In this document: one piece after another, positions 17,893 through 26,695 of the stretch | How positions within the stretch are numbered: the stretch's first letter is position 1 | Layout: each line of letters begins with the position of its first letter | From: Parasphingopyxis lamellibrachiae | Lineage (GTDB): Bacteria > Pseudomonadota > Alphaproteobacteria > Sphingomonadales > Sphingomonadaceae | Assembly: GCF_003385775.1 (NCBI RefSeq) | Contig: NZ_QRDP01000004.1 | Span: 2,444,957 to 2,508,956, forward strand | DNA length: 64,000 nt | Direction of reading: 5' to 3' | Position numbers and translations under genes: made by a program | Notes under the pieces: model-generated | What the model was told of the DNA's origin: nothing | Databases searched by the model: none | Seen by the model: only the letters and a program-made list of their open reading frames with translations

Positions 17893-18318
17893 ATGAAACT
17901 CGAAATCACACTTGTCGTTGCGGCGGCGGCGGTATTGCTCAACCTCTGGCTCTCCATCCGCGTCGGCCGGGTGCGGTTGGCGGAGAAGGTTTTTGTCGGC
18001 GATGGAGGCAATGAGGCGGTGATTCGCCGTATGCGTGCGCACGCCAATTTCATCGAAAATGCGCCCTTCTTCCTCGTTCTGCTGGCGGTTATCGAACTGG
18101 CGAGCGGTTCCAGCATCTGGCTGTGGGGCGTCTCGCTTCTCTTCGTTATCGCGCGCATAGCCCATGCCTTTGGTATGGACAGGGACAGCAAGCTGCGTCC
18201 GTTCGGCGTGATGATGACGATGCTAATCCTGCTCGGCCTGGCTCTCTATGCGCTTTTCATTGCCTATTCGGGAACCGTTTTCACGGGGACCGAAACGACA
18301 ACCTCCATCGCGGCCTAG
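17893..18318 (+). CDS. MAPEG-family membrane protein
   Basis: A 141-residue protein with four hydrophobic helices (ITLVVAAAAVLLNLWLSI; PFFLVLLAVIELA; LWGVSLLFVIARIAHAFG; VMMTMLILLGLALYALFI) and the family motif RMRAHANFIENAPFFL. MAPEG proteins include microsomal glutathione transferases; bacterial members are mostly uncharacterised. It has an AAAGGGGG ribosome site, faces away from rpmF and converges on the MBL hydrolase gene 10 bases downstream. Confidence 0.9.
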   Translation: MKLEITLVVAAAAVLLNLWLSIRVGRVRLAEKVFVGDGGNEAVIRRMRAHANFIENAPFFLVLLAVIELASGSSIWLWGVSLLFVIARIAHAFGMDRDSKLRPFGVMMTMLILLGLALYALFIAYSGTVFTGTETTTSIAA

Positions 18319-18328
18319 AAGATCAAAT

Positions 18329-18988
18329 TCAGCCCAGCGCGGCATCCGAAACAAAGGCATTGGTCTGCCGTTCACGGGCGAAGGTCGACATCGGCCCATG
18401 CCCGGGAACGAACGCCGTTTCGCCCCCGAGCGGCCACAGCTTCTGCGTGATCGCGTCGATCAGGTCCTGATGGTTGCTCATCGGGAAATCGGTGCGACCG
18501 ATAGAGCCCTGGAAGAGCACGTCTCCGACAATTGCGAATTTCGATTCGGGGTGATGGAACACGATATGGCCGGGTGTGTGACCGGGGCAGTGATAGACAT
18601 CGAGGGTCAGCTCACCCACCGTTACCTGATCGCCATTGTCGAGCCAGCGATCGGGTTCGAAAACCTTGCCCTCCATGCCCCATTTCCTGCCATCATCCTC
18701 AAGCTTGGAAATCCAGAACCGGTCCGCTTCATGCGGCCCTTCGATCGGCACGCCCAGTTCTTCGGCAAGGATCTTGGTCTGTCCGCAATGATCGAGATGG
18801 CCGTGCGTCACGAGCAGTTTTTCGATGGTCACGCCCATCTGCTTGGCAGCGGCCTTCAGTTTGTCGAGATCCCCGCCAGGATCGGTAAAGGCGCCGCGCA
18901 TCGTCTTGGTGCACCAGATCAGGGTGCTGTTCTGCTGGAGCGGCGTCACCGGAATGATCGCGGCTTTGAGGGGGGCGGTGTCTGTCAT
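18329..18988 (-). CDS. MBL-fold metallo-hydrolase (glyoxalase II-like)
   Basis: A 219-residue metallo-beta-lactamase-fold protein. Metal motif THGHLDHCG (HxHxDH), then CPGHTPGH, GDVLFQGSIGRTD and a final VPGHGP, the pattern of hydroxyacylglutathione hydrolase/YcbL-type enzymes. The likely reaction is thioester hydrolysis, but the substrate is not certain. Starts at 18988 (MTDTAP) or four codons earlier (MSPAMTD) are both possible. It is divergent from pabBC across about 70 bases. Confidence 0.9.
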   Translation of the reverse strand: MTDTAPLKAAIIPVTPLQQNSTLIWCTKTMRGAFTDPGGDLDKLKAAAKQMGVTIEKLLVTHGHLDHCGQTKILAEELGVPIEGPHEADRFWISKLEDDGRKWGMEGKVFEPDRWLDNGDQVTVGELTLDVYHCPGHTPGHIVFHHPESKFAIVGDVLFQGSIGRTDFPMSNHQDLIDAITQKLWPLGGETAFVPGHGPMSTFARERQTNAFVSDAALG

Positions 18989-19060
18989 GGCGGGTGACAT
19001 GGCAATTGCTCGGCACGCTTGCAACTGGCGAAGTGCGCCAAGGCTTGGCATGGGGCGGGG

Positions 19061-20836
19061 GTGACAGACGCAATCGCCCATGAAACGCCTTTCGTGCTCC
19101 TCGACGATGCACGGGTCGACGGTGCGTCGGCGCGGTTGTTTACGCGGCCGGTCGCCATGGTCGAAGCGCGGTCGCACGATCAGGTCGAGATGGCTCTGGG
19201 CCGGCTGGAACGCGCAAGAGAGAATGGCCTCCATGTTGCCGGTTTCATCGGCTACGAAGCCGGCCTGGCGCTGGAGGACCGGCTGGAGCCGTTGCGGCGC
19301 GAGCTTGAGGCCGGCTCGTCGCCACTGCTGTGGTTCGGCCTGTTCGAAGAGATGGAGCGGATCGATGCCGATGCAGTGCCGGCAATGCTGCCGGATCCCG
19401 CCGGCGGCTGGGCCGGGGCGCCTCTGCCGCGCGTTACGGAAAGCGGCTATGAAAAGGCTTTCGCACAGGCGCAGACCTATATTTCATCCGGCGATATTTA
19501 TCAGACCAACCTCACCTTTGGCTGCGATGTAAAGATCGCGGGCCATCCGCTCGCCATCTATGCGCGGCTGAGGGCGGGGTCGCTGGCCGGCTATGGCGGT
19601 GTCGTCTGGACCGGTGCGCACTGGCTGCTGTCGCTGTCGCCGGAACTCTTCTTCTCGCTCGCCGATGGCCGGATCACGGCCCGGCCCATGAAGGGGACGG
19701 CGGTCCGGCAGGGCGATCCTGCGGCGGATAATGCTGCACGAGAGGAATTGCAGGGCGATCCCAAGCAGCGAGCAGAAAATCTGATGATCGTCGACCTGCT
19801 CCGAAACGATCTTTCGCGGGTGGCCGCTCCCGGCAGTGTCGATGTGCCGTCCCTGTTTCATGTCGAATCCTATCCGACCGTCCATCAGATGACTTCCACG
19901 GTTACCGCGGAGATATCGCCGGGCGCATCGCCAATCGATATCATCCGAACCATCTATCCCTGCGGCTCGATCACCGGCGCGCCCAAAATCCGGGCCATGG
20001 AGATCATCGACGAACTGGAGGCGGCGCCGCGCGGACCCTATACAGGTTCGATCGGCTGGATCGATCCGTCAGGCGATGCGGCGTTCAACGTTGCCATTCG
20101 CACGCTGGTGCTCGAAGATGGCGCCAGCAGTGCGACGCTTGGCCTGGGCTCGGGCATAGTCGCGGATAGCCTGATGGGGGACGAATGGCGCGAATGCCTG
20201 GCCAAGGGGGCTTTTGTGACTGAGGGGCAGCCACGCTTCGATCTTGTCGAAACGATGCGCTTTGACCCGGTTGCGGGGATCGAGCAACTCGAACGGCATC
20301 TTGCACGCATGAAAGCGAGCGCTAGGGCATTGGGATTTACGTTTGACCGGCACACCGCGCGCAACGAGCTGCAGGCGGCAACGTTCAGGGTAAAGGCGCT
20401 GTCGAAAGTCCGCGTGCTGCTGTCACGGCACGGGCGGTTCGCGATCGAAGTGCGGCCATTGCCTGAGTACGCCGCCGAACCGGTGGTTGTGGCGATCGCT
20501 TCTCGCAACGCCGATCCGCTGGACTTCAGGCTTAGCCACAAGACGACCGCCCGGTCGGTATATGACGAGGCGATGGTCGGGCGCGGGACTTTCGAAACTC
20601 TGCTCGAAGACGGCGAGGGTTTTCTCACCGAGGGCTGCTTCACGTCCCTGTTCGTCGAGCGGGAGGGGCGGTTGCTGACGCCGCCGCTATCCCGCGGCCT
20701 GCTGCCCGGTATCTTACGCGAAGCGCTGATCGAGGACGGGCGCGCTGTCGAGCAGGATCTGGTGCGCGATGATCTTGCCGGGGGTTTCCTGATCGGCAAT
20801 GCGGTGCGCGGTCTGCTTAAAGCGCGGCTTGCCTAG
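19061..20836 (+). CDS. pabB: Aminodeoxychorismate synthase component I fused to 4-amino-4-deoxychorismate lyase
   Basis: About 591 residues in two domains. The first (to about 390) is chorismate-binding PabB: YQTNLTFGCDV, RPMKGTAVR and CGSITGAPKIRAMEIID. The second (about 400-591) is a class IV aminotransferase fold like PabC: ETMRFDPVAGIEQLERHL, a PLP-type lysine in SHKTTARSVYD (about 494) and TEGCFTSLFV. One chain would thus convert chorismate through ADC to 4-aminobenzoate for folate, with a separate glutaminase PabA. The start is uncertain: GTG at 19061 keeps the family-like part; an ATG at 19019 adds 14 residues without likeness. Confidence 0.92.
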   Translation: MTDAIAHETPFVLLDDARVDGASARLFTRPVAMVEARSHDQVEMALGRLERARENGLHVAGFIGYEAGLALEDRLEPLRRELEAGSSPLLWFGLFEEMERIDADAVPAMLPDPAGGWAGAPLPRVTESGYEKAFAQAQTYISSGDIYQTNLTFGCDVKIAGHPLAIYARLRAGSLAGYGGVVWTGAHWLLSLSPELFFSLADGRITARPMKGTAVRQGDPAADNAAREELQGDPKQRAENLMIVDLLRNDLSRVAAPGSVDVPSLFHVESYPTVHQMTSTVTAEISPGASPIDIIRTIYPCGSITGAPKIRAMEIIDELEAAPRGPYTGSIGWIDPSGDAAFNVAIRTLVLEDGASSATLGLGSGIVADSLMGDEWRECLAKGAFVTEGQPRFDLVETMRFDPVAGIEQLERHLARMKASARALGFTFDRHTARNELQAATFRVKALSKVRVLLSRHGRFAIEVRPLPEYAAEPVVVAIASRNADPLDFRLSHKTTARSVYDEAMVGRGTFETLLEDGEGFLTEGCFTSLFVEREGRLLTPPLSRGLLPGILREALIEDGRAVEQDLVRDDLAGGFLIGNAVRGLLKARLA

Positions 20837-21564
20837 ACGCCCAAGCGGTAAAAATCGAGCGCCAGTATTCGTTCGATATGGCCGAGCCACTCCCGGATGC
20901 CGTCATTGGCGCGGGCGCAATCGAGCTCAATCACGACATTCTGTCCGCGCCGTCCGGTACGCACTTTCACACCATCGGCCAAGAACACGCTTTTGAGTGC
21001 GATGGCCGTACCGCCGTTTGCGCCGACAAGTTTCGGGGCATAGATATTGCTGTCATCGAACGAGAATTGGCCGCCTGCGCTGTCGGCCGCCGAGACATTC
21101 TCCATACCCATGAAAACATCCGCCCGGTGCAGGGCGCTGGCAGACCGGCTGATTCCGGCATGCCGGAAAAATTCGACCGCCTTTTGCGCATCTTCACGCG
21201 CGCCGACAGCAATATGCTGGCGTTCTTCGAGATAACTGTGCCAGCGATCGATATTGTCGAGGCTCGAAAATTCGCTGTTGAACAATGCCCGGAAGCTGTT
21301 CGCATAACTGTACCGCAACGGTTCTTCTGCTACATCAAGAGTAACCAATTTGACGATTTTGCGCCGTGAGCGGGCCATGAGGATCGCATTGGTAAAGAGG
21401 AATGCAGCAGCCAGTGTCTCGGTCAGGTCGGCACTGGCGGGCAGATTGTGGCAGCGCAGTGCAAAGACGCTGGCTTCGCCTGACGCGATATCACCGATAG
21501 CGGTATCGAACTCGGTCTTTTCACTGTCGAGAAACAGGTTGGGAACGTTGGGAAGCGAGGCCAT
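20833..21564 (-). CDS. Uncharacterised 243-residue protein downstream of the aromatic aminotransferase gene
   Basis: I do not recognise this protein. It has no signal peptide or membrane helix, is rich in Ala/Glu/Asp/Ser, begins MASLPNVPNLFLDSEKTEFD, has a central helical stretch (DNIDRWHSYLEERQHIAVG) and ends RILALDFYRLGV. Its frame is clean, its composition matches the region, and it starts 9 bases after the aminotransferase stop, so it is probably the last gene of the tyrA-pheA-aminotransferase operon. It overlaps the convergent pabBC end by 4 bases. Confidence 0.75.
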   Translation of the reverse strand: MASLPNVPNLFLDSEKTEFDTAIGDIASGEASVFALRCHNLPASADLTETLAAAFLFTNAILMARSRRKIVKLVTLDVAEEPLRYSYANSFRALFNSEFSSLDNIDRWHSYLEERQHIAVGAREDAQKAVEFFRHAGISRSASALHRADVFMGMENVSAADSAGGQFSFDDSNIYAPKLVGANGGTAIALKSVFLADGVKVRTGRRGQNVVIELDCARANDGIREWLGHIERILALDFYRLGV

Positions 21565-21573
21565 GGGGCGCTC

Positions 21574-22752
21574 CTATAGTGCCGTTACGAGCTTGGCGGC
21601 GATTTCGTCGATCTTGGTAATATCTATGCCGGCAACATTCATCCGCCCATCGGGAATGATATAAACGCCCTGCTCCTCGCGCAGCGCGGCGGCCGCTTCT
21701 GGCGTGACGTCGATCAGCGAGAACATGCCCATACCCTTGTCGATATAGGTCCAGTCGCGATCCTGTTTGGCACGCGCCAGTGCAAGGGCCAGTGCACCGC
21801 GTGCGGTGTTGATCGTTTCGCGGATCTCCTTGAGCTCAGCGAGCCAGTCGGCCTTGAGCGCCGGGTCCTGAAAAATGGTCCGGACGATGGCGGCGCCATG
21901 ATCGGGTGGCATCGAATAATTGGCGCGCGCAAGAGCGAGAAGGTTGGAATTGGCGGCCGCCAGATTGGTGTGTCCCTTGCCAACCAGCAGGGCCGCGCCC
22001 GTGCGTTCGCGATAGATGCCGAAATTTTTCGAGCAGCTCAGCGCGAGCAGCATTTCCGGCGCTTTATCGGCGACAACGGCAACCCGTTCGGCGTCTTCCT
22101 TCCAGCCCCTGCCGAAACCCAGATAAGCGGAATCGACAAAGGGGATCAGCCCCCGCGCAACTACGCCTTCCGCAAGTTTTGCCAGTTCCTCAAGGTCGGG
22201 ATCGATCCCGGTGGGATTGTGGCAACCGCCATGGATAACAACGACGTCGCCGGGCGAGGCGGCATCCAGCGCTTCGAGGATCGCATCGATTCCGGAATCC
22301 GCGGTGAATTTCGGATAGGGATAGGTTGCAATCCGGGCGCCGACCGCGCCGAAGATCGCCCGATGGTTCGGCCAGCTCGGATCGGGTATCCAGAAACTGG
22401 CGCCGGGATTGAGGCTCAGCGCCAGTTCGGCCAGTACGCGAACGGCTCCGGAGCCGCCAATCGACTGGATACCGACCATATCCGTCCCATAGACATGGTC
22501 GGGCAGCACTTCCTTCGCCAACAGCTCGACAAAAGCCTGATCGCCGCCGACGCCGACATAGGTTTTCGTCGTCTGCGTATCGATCAGCTTCTGTTCGGCG
22601 GCCTTTACGGCGCGCATGATCGGTGTCAGGCCGGTTTCGTCCTTATAGACGCCGATCCCGAAATCGACCTTGTCTTCGCGCGGATCGGCCTGATAGGCGC
22701 GGCTGATGGCAATGATTTGGTCGAGCGGGCGGGCGACGGCATTGTCGAACAT
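21574..22752 (-). CDS. tyrB: Aromatic/aspartate aminotransferase (class I, PLP)
   Basis: A 392-residue fold-type I aminotransferase of the AspC/TyrB group, which amidates phenylpyruvate/4-hydroxyphenylpyruvate or oxaloacetate from glutamate. Signs: DKVDFGIGVYKDETG, KTYVGVGGDQAF, HGGCHNPTGIDP and the PLP lysine 242 in SCSKNFGIYRERTGA. Its place directly after pheA (9-base gap) in one transcript with tyrA favours the aromatic role, the last step to Phe and Tyr. The symbol tyrB rests on context; aspC is the alternative. Confidence 0.92.
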   Translation of the reverse strand: MFDNAVARPLDQIIAISRAYQADPREDKVDFGIGVYKDETGLTPIMRAVKAAEQKLIDTQTTKTYVGVGGDQAFVELLAKEVLPDHVYGTDMVGIQSIGGSGAVRVLAELALSLNPGASFWIPDPSWPNHRAIFGAVGARIATYPYPKFTADSGIDAILEALDAASPGDVVVIHGGCHNPTGIDPDLEELAKLAEGVVARGLIPFVDSAYLGFGRGWKEDAERVAVVADKAPEMLLALSCSKNFGIYRERTGAALLVGKGHTNLAAANSNLLALARANYSMPPDHGAAIVRTIFQDPALKADWLAELKEIRETINTARGALALALARAKQDRDWTYIDKGMGMFSLIDVTPEAAAALREEQGVYIIPDGRMNVAGIDITKIDEIAAKLVTAL

Positions 22753-22761
22753 GGGTTTCCC

Positions 22762-23655
22762 TTAAAGTTTGACCGATTTGACGGGCAGGAAGCCCGAATT
22801 GGCGTTACGGACGTCGCTTGCGACATAGCTGCCGAGCAGTTTGACGTAGCGGGCCTTTTCTTCAAGCGCACGCAAAGCGGACTGCACAGCATCATCCTCC
22901 AGCCCGCCGCCGATATCGATATAGAAAGTCGGCAGCGCCGTTTCTTCGGATATCGTATAGGTTTCGAGCGTCGTGATATTGATGCCGGCGTCGCGAAACA
23001 CGGCGAGCGCCTCGATCAATGCACCCGGCTGGTGATCGATCTGAAAGATCAACGTGGTGATCGTCGCGTCGGAATAATCCGGGTCGAGCGACGGTTTCTC
23101 AAGGGCGAGGAAGCGGGTGTAGTTATTCTTCTGGTCGGCAATGTCCCGTTCGATCACCACGCCGCCGAAAACCTGAGCCGCAACCGACGAGCCGATCGCT
23201 GCAACATGCGGATCGCCAAGCTCGGCCACCTGTTTAACCGCAGAGGCGGTATCGACCGTTTCGATCTGCTCGGCGTCCCGGCAATGCGCTTCGATAAAAC
23301 CGGAGCTCTGGAGGAATCCCTGGCGATGGCTCAGGATGCGAGTGATACTGCCGAGTTCGGACACGGGCTGCGGGCCCGAATGCGCCTGGATCAGGCAATG
23401 TTCGATCCGTTGCATCCGTTCCTGGACGATGGCCATTTCCGTCGAGAGCATCAGGCGATGGACGTCCGGAATGCGTCCGCTGGTCGAATTCTCGATCGGG
23501 ATAACAGCCGTCTTGCGCTCGCCGGCTTCCACCGTTTCCATGATTTCGCCGAAAGTGCGCAAGCCGACATGCTCGGCATCGGGAAACATGCCGACCGCCG
23601 CCTGATAGCTATAGGTGCCCGGCGATCCGAGATAGGCGATTGTGTCAGCGGTCAT
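22762..23655 (-). CDS. pheA: Prephenate dehydratase
   Basis: A 297-residue monofunctional enzyme turning prephenate into phenylpyruvate. It has an N-terminal catalytic PDT domain (IAYLGSPGTYSYQAA; the conserved Thr-Arg-Phe at 180-182 in NNYTRF) and a C-terminal ACT domain for phenylalanine feedback (HQPGALIEALAVFRDAGINI). There is no chorismate mutase domain, unlike the E. coli protein. Its ATG overlaps the tyrA stop (ATGA). Confidence 0.96.
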   Translation of the reverse strand: MTADTIAYLGSPGTYSYQAAVGMFPDAEHVGLRTFGEIMETVEAGERKTAVIPIENSTSGRIPDVHRLMLSTEMAIVQERMQRIEHCLIQAHSGPQPVSELGSITRILSHRQGFLQSSGFIEAHCRDAEQIETVDTASAVKQVAELGDPHVAAIGSSVAAQVFGGVVIERDIADQKNNYTRFLALEKPSLDPDYSDATITTLIFQIDHQPGALIEALAVFRDAGINITTLETYTISEETALPTFYIDIGGGLEDDAVQSALRALEEKARYVKLLGSYVASDVRNANSGFLPVKSVKL

Positions 23656-24506
23656 CCATCATTCTCCAGCGCTTCGATCCGGTCCTTTGCCTCGCTCAAC
23701 GAGTCCAGCAACGGGTCGGGATCAGGCTCGTCGGCCATGGCGGCGATCAGATCAAGCCGTTTTTTGAATTCTTCGAGCACGGCTTTGAGTTCGGGGCCGT
23801 TGGTACGGAATATGTCCGCCCACATTTGCGGATCCGATCCGGCAAAAGCGGCAATGCTGCGATAGGAGGTCGGCAACAGCGTAGCCGGTTCTTCGGCGCC
23901 AAGGCCGGCAAGCGCATAGGCAATCAGATGCGGAAGATGAGATCCCAGTGCCAGCGCCCGGTCATGGGCATCGGGCTTCATCTCGCTCACCGTCGCGCCG
24001 AGCCGTTCCAGCAGCTCCCGTGCGTCGGCAAGCGCTTCGGGAGCGGTCTTTTCGGTTGGCGTGAGCACGAAAGGGCGCGTCGTCACGATATCGCCGCTGG
24101 AGCGGCCGGGCCCGGCAGAAATACCGCCGGCCAGCGGATGGCCGGGAACAAATCGGCTGGCGTCGGCATGCGAGTTTTCCGCAGCGTCCACAACCGCCTG
24201 TTTTACGGATCCCGTATCGATGATGAGCGCGGTGCAACCCGGCAGCTCCAGAAGGGCGACAACCTGCCGGGCGATCGTGGCGACCGGCGTCGCCACGAAA
24301 ATCGCATCGCAACTCGCAAGGTCAGCAACCTCGGTCGCGATCCGGGCCTTGGGATGGCGCTCCGCCACATAGGCGGCATTGCCGGCGCTTATATCGTGCA
24401 CGTGCAGGGTCACATCCGGCATCACGCGCGCCAGCCGGGCTGCGACGGCGCCGCCGATCAGCCCTGCTCCGACAAGGCCGATATTCTGGAAATCGCGAAT
24501 GCTCAT
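23652..24506 (-). CDS. tyrA: Prephenate/arogenate dehydrogenase
   Basis: A 284-residue NAD(P)-dependent dehydrogenase. It has a Rossmann motif (IGLVGAGLIGGAVAARLA), DTGSVKQ, PGHPLAGG and the family histidine in LGSHLPHLIAYAL. It yields 4-hydroxyphenylpyruvate or tyrosine from prephenate/arogenate; which one cannot be read from the sequence. The ATG at 24506 is chosen because the 22 residues before it are unlike the family. It is the first gene of the tyrA-pheA-tyrB transcript. Confidence 0.94.
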   Translation of the reverse strand: MSIRDFQNIGLVGAGLIGGAVAARLARVMPDVTLHVHDISAGNAAYVAERHPKARIATEVADLASCDAIFVATPVATIARQVVALLELPGCTALIIDTGSVKQAVVDAAENSHADASRFVPGHPLAGGISAGPGRSSGDIVTTRPFVLTPTEKTAPEALADARELLERLGATVSEMKPDAHDRALALGSHLPHLIAYALAGLGAEEPATLLPTSYRSIAAFAGSDPQMWADIFRTNGPELKAVLEEFKKRLDLIAAMADEPDPDPLLDSLSEAKDRIEALENDG

Positions 24507-24711
24507 CGCGCGGACAGGCAAAACATGTGCTGCATGGCACTGCTCAAAAGCCGCTTCACGGCACAAATGCAAACAGAATAGGCTTTGTCTGTAACAAAAT
24601 TTGCTTTCCCTCCGAACGACTGAGTGGGGCGAGCGATATCGGTTTCAGCGCTGGTTCAGTCCAGTTGGGCCATAGTCCGGTCCGGGAGCCGCACGAACGA
24701 AGGAATGATAT

Positions 24712-25206
24712 ATGCAGATCGATAGGCGATCCCTGTTGGCTGGCGGCGCGACCGGCGCGCTGGCGATTATGGCCGGTTGCAGCGGCCGGGCCGAGGCGAC
24801 CGAAGGTGGCGTGTTCCCTGTCCGCTACAGCGAAGCCCAATGGCGTGAACGTCTGACACCCGCCGAATTTCGCATCTTGCGCGGGCATGGCACGGAGCGG
24901 CCCTTTTCCAGCCCGCTGGACGACGAGCATCGCCGCGGCACCTTTATCTGTGCAGGCTGCAACAACCGGCTGTTCAGTTCGGCAACCAAGTTCGACAGCG
25001 GCACGGGCTGGCCGAGCTTTTACCGGCCGCTTGCGGGTGGGGTCGGAACCACCGTCGATACCTCGCTCGGCATGACCCGCACCGAGGTTCATTGCGCCGA
25101 TTGCGGCGGGCATCTCGGCCATGTTTTCCGCGACGGGCCGCGCCCGACCGGGCTGCGCTATTGCATGAACGGGACGGCGATGGATTTCGTTCCGGCAAGG
25201 AGTTAG
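24712..25206 (+). CDS. msrB: Exported peptide-methionine (R)-S-oxide reductase
   Basis: A 164-residue MsrB that repairs methionine-R-sulfoxide. The N-terminus has a Tat-like twin arginine (DRRSLLAGGATGALAIMAGC), and the Cys at its end could be a lipobox, so export as a lipoprotein is possible. The enzyme domain has zinc pairs CAGC and CADC, GTGWPSF, and catalytic Cys151 in RYCMNGTAM. It has an AAGGAA ribosome site. msrA follows after 4 bases, which together suggests an envelope repair pair. Confidence 0.95.
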   Translation: MQIDRRSLLAGGATGALAIMAGCSGRAEATEGGVFPVRYSEAQWRERLTPAEFRILRGHGTERPFSSPLDDEHRRGTFICAGCNNRLFSSATKFDSGTGWPSFYRPLAGGVGTTVDTSLGMTRTEVHCADCGGHLGHVFRDGPRPTGLRYCMNGTAMDFVPARS

Positions 25207-25210
25207 GCCC

Positions 25211-25903
25211 ATGTTTGTGAAGAAACTCGTTTCCTTTGTCCTGGGCGGCGGTGCAGTCGTCGCCGCCATTGCCGCCCTCACCCTGCCGGGAACGCATGAA
25301 CGGCTGGACGCGGCGGTGTTGATCCCGCCTCCGGCGACGAATGTCATTGTGACGCAAGGCAATCAGGTTGCCGTTTTCGCAGGCGGGTGCTTCTGGGGCA
25401 TGGAGGCCGTGTTCCAGCATGTCAGCGGCGTGCGCAGCGTGACGGCCGGCTATGCGGGGGGATCTGCAGAAACAGCCCATTACAATCAGGTCGGCACGGG
25501 GCGGACGGGCCATGCCGAAGCGGTGCGTATCGTCTATGATCCGAGCGTTGTGACCTACGGCCAGCTGTTGCGTATCTATTTCTCGGTTGCGCATGATCCG
25601 ACGCAGGTGAACCGTCAGGGGCCGGATGTCGGTAGTGATTACCGTTCGGCGATTTTTCCGCGAAACGTAGCCCAGCGCAGTGTCGCGCGCCGCTATATCG
25701 CTCTGCTCAATGTATCCGGCCGTTTCGCGCGCCCGATTGCCACCCAGATCGAGAACGGCACTTTCTACCGGGCCGAGGACTATCACCAGAACTTCATGAA
25801 CCGGAATCCCCGCCACCCCTATATTCTTGCCCATGATGTCGAGAAGGTGGAAGATCTGAGGGCAACGTTCCCGCGGATGTTTACGGCCACGCCGGCCGCG
25901 TAA
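25211..25903 (+). CDS. msrA: Exported peptide-methionine (S)-S-oxide reductase
   Basis: A 230-residue MsrA with an N-terminal hydrophobic segment (LVSFVLGGGAVVAAIAALTL) that acts as a signal peptide or membrane anchor. The core has FAGGCFWGMEAVFQ with catalytic Cys60, VTAGYAGG, GHAEAVRIVYDP and AEDYHQNFMNRNP. Together with the upstream msrB it would reduce both methionine sulfoxide epimers outside the cytoplasm; the electron donor is not visible nearby. Confidence 0.95.
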   Translation: MFVKKLVSFVLGGGAVVAAIAALTLPGTHERLDAAVLIPPPATNVIVTQGNQVAVFAGGCFWGMEAVFQHVSGVRSVTAGYAGGSAETAHYNQVGTGRTGHAEAVRIVYDPSVVTYGQLLRIYFSVAHDPTQVNRQGPDVGSDYRSAIFPRNVAQRSVARRYIALLNVSGRFARPIATQIENGTFYRAEDYHQNFMNRNPRHPYILAHDVEKVEDLRATFPRMFTATPAA

Positions 25904-25973
25904 GTCGGTCAGGCTTTCACTGACGCCCGCGCGCCGGTGCGGCGAACTTTCGACGGGACGGTTCTGACTAAAG

Positions 25974-26648
25974 CTAAGCAGCGACCGGAAAGCGCAACAG
26001 CCGGTCATTCACGGGAACAAGCGCTTCGGCGCCTTTCCCCACCGCGCGGACAATTTCCGCATGCCCGGCGTCGAGCCCGCCGGTCAGCGCGCCAAAAGCG
26101 GGCAGAACCAGTTTGGTATCCGTTGCGACGAAACAGCGGCGCGAGACGCTTTTCCCCCGCAGCCGGATGCGCAATTTGGGATGGAAATGGCCGGACAATT
26201 CGGGGCGCGCGTCGGCGGGATCGGCTTCATGGCGCAGCAGGAGCCCGTCCACCTCAGCCTCTTCAAGGATCGTGCCGCCGCAATCGCCGTTGATTGCCCT
26301 GTCGTGATTGCCGGTAATCCATGTCCAGTCCAGCTGTGTGGTCAGCATTTCGAGTTTCGCGCGTGCGGTCGGGGAGAGCCGTTCGCTCCCGGCGCTGTCG
26401 TGGAAACTGTCGCCCAGGCACCACAGTTCGCGCGTATCCGTCTCGGCGACCAGCGCCTCGATATCGGCGAGCGTTGCCTCGCTGTCATAGGGCGGCAGCA
26501 TCTGGCCGAACCGGGCATACCAGCTCGCCTTTTCGAAATGCAGGTCGGCGACCAGCAGCGCCTTGCGGGCTGGCCAGTACAGTGCCGCCTGCGGCAGTGC
26601 CACAAGCTCGTGACCGGAGAACGAAAAGCGAACCATTTGCATTGCCAT
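25974..26648 (-). CDS. pdeM: Ligase-associated DNA damage response endonuclease PdeM
   Basis: A 224-residue calcineurin-like metallophosphoesterase. Metal motifs in order: VADLHFEK, CLGDSFHD, ITGNHDRA and SGHFHPKLR. This matches PdeM, which is usually coded beside an ATP-dependent ligase, a nuclease and an Lhr-like helicase in many bacteria. Here that helicase (30475-32910) is on the same strand but 3.8 kb away, with unrelated genes between. Its role in DNA repair is family knowledge only. Confidence 0.9.
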   Translation of the reverse strand: MAMQMVRFSFSGHELVALPQAALYWPARKALLVADLHFEKASWYARFGQMLPPYDSEATLADIEALVAETDTRELWCLGDSFHDSAGSERLSPTARAKLEMLTTQLDWTWITGNHDRAINGDCGGTILEEAEVDGLLLRHEADPADARPELSGHFHPKLRIRLRGKSVSRRCFVATDTKLVLPAFGALTGGLDAGHAEIVRAVGKGAEALVPVNDRLLRFPVAA

Positions 26649-26695
26649 ACGGCCAGCCTAGAGAGAGCGGCAAGGTTTTTGTGAAGGGAAATTCG

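Noticed and set aside
21898-23865. A 655-codon plus-strand open frame
   Set aside because: It is the antisense shadow of the aminotransferase and pheA genes, which have clear family motifs. Long antisense frames are common at this GC content.
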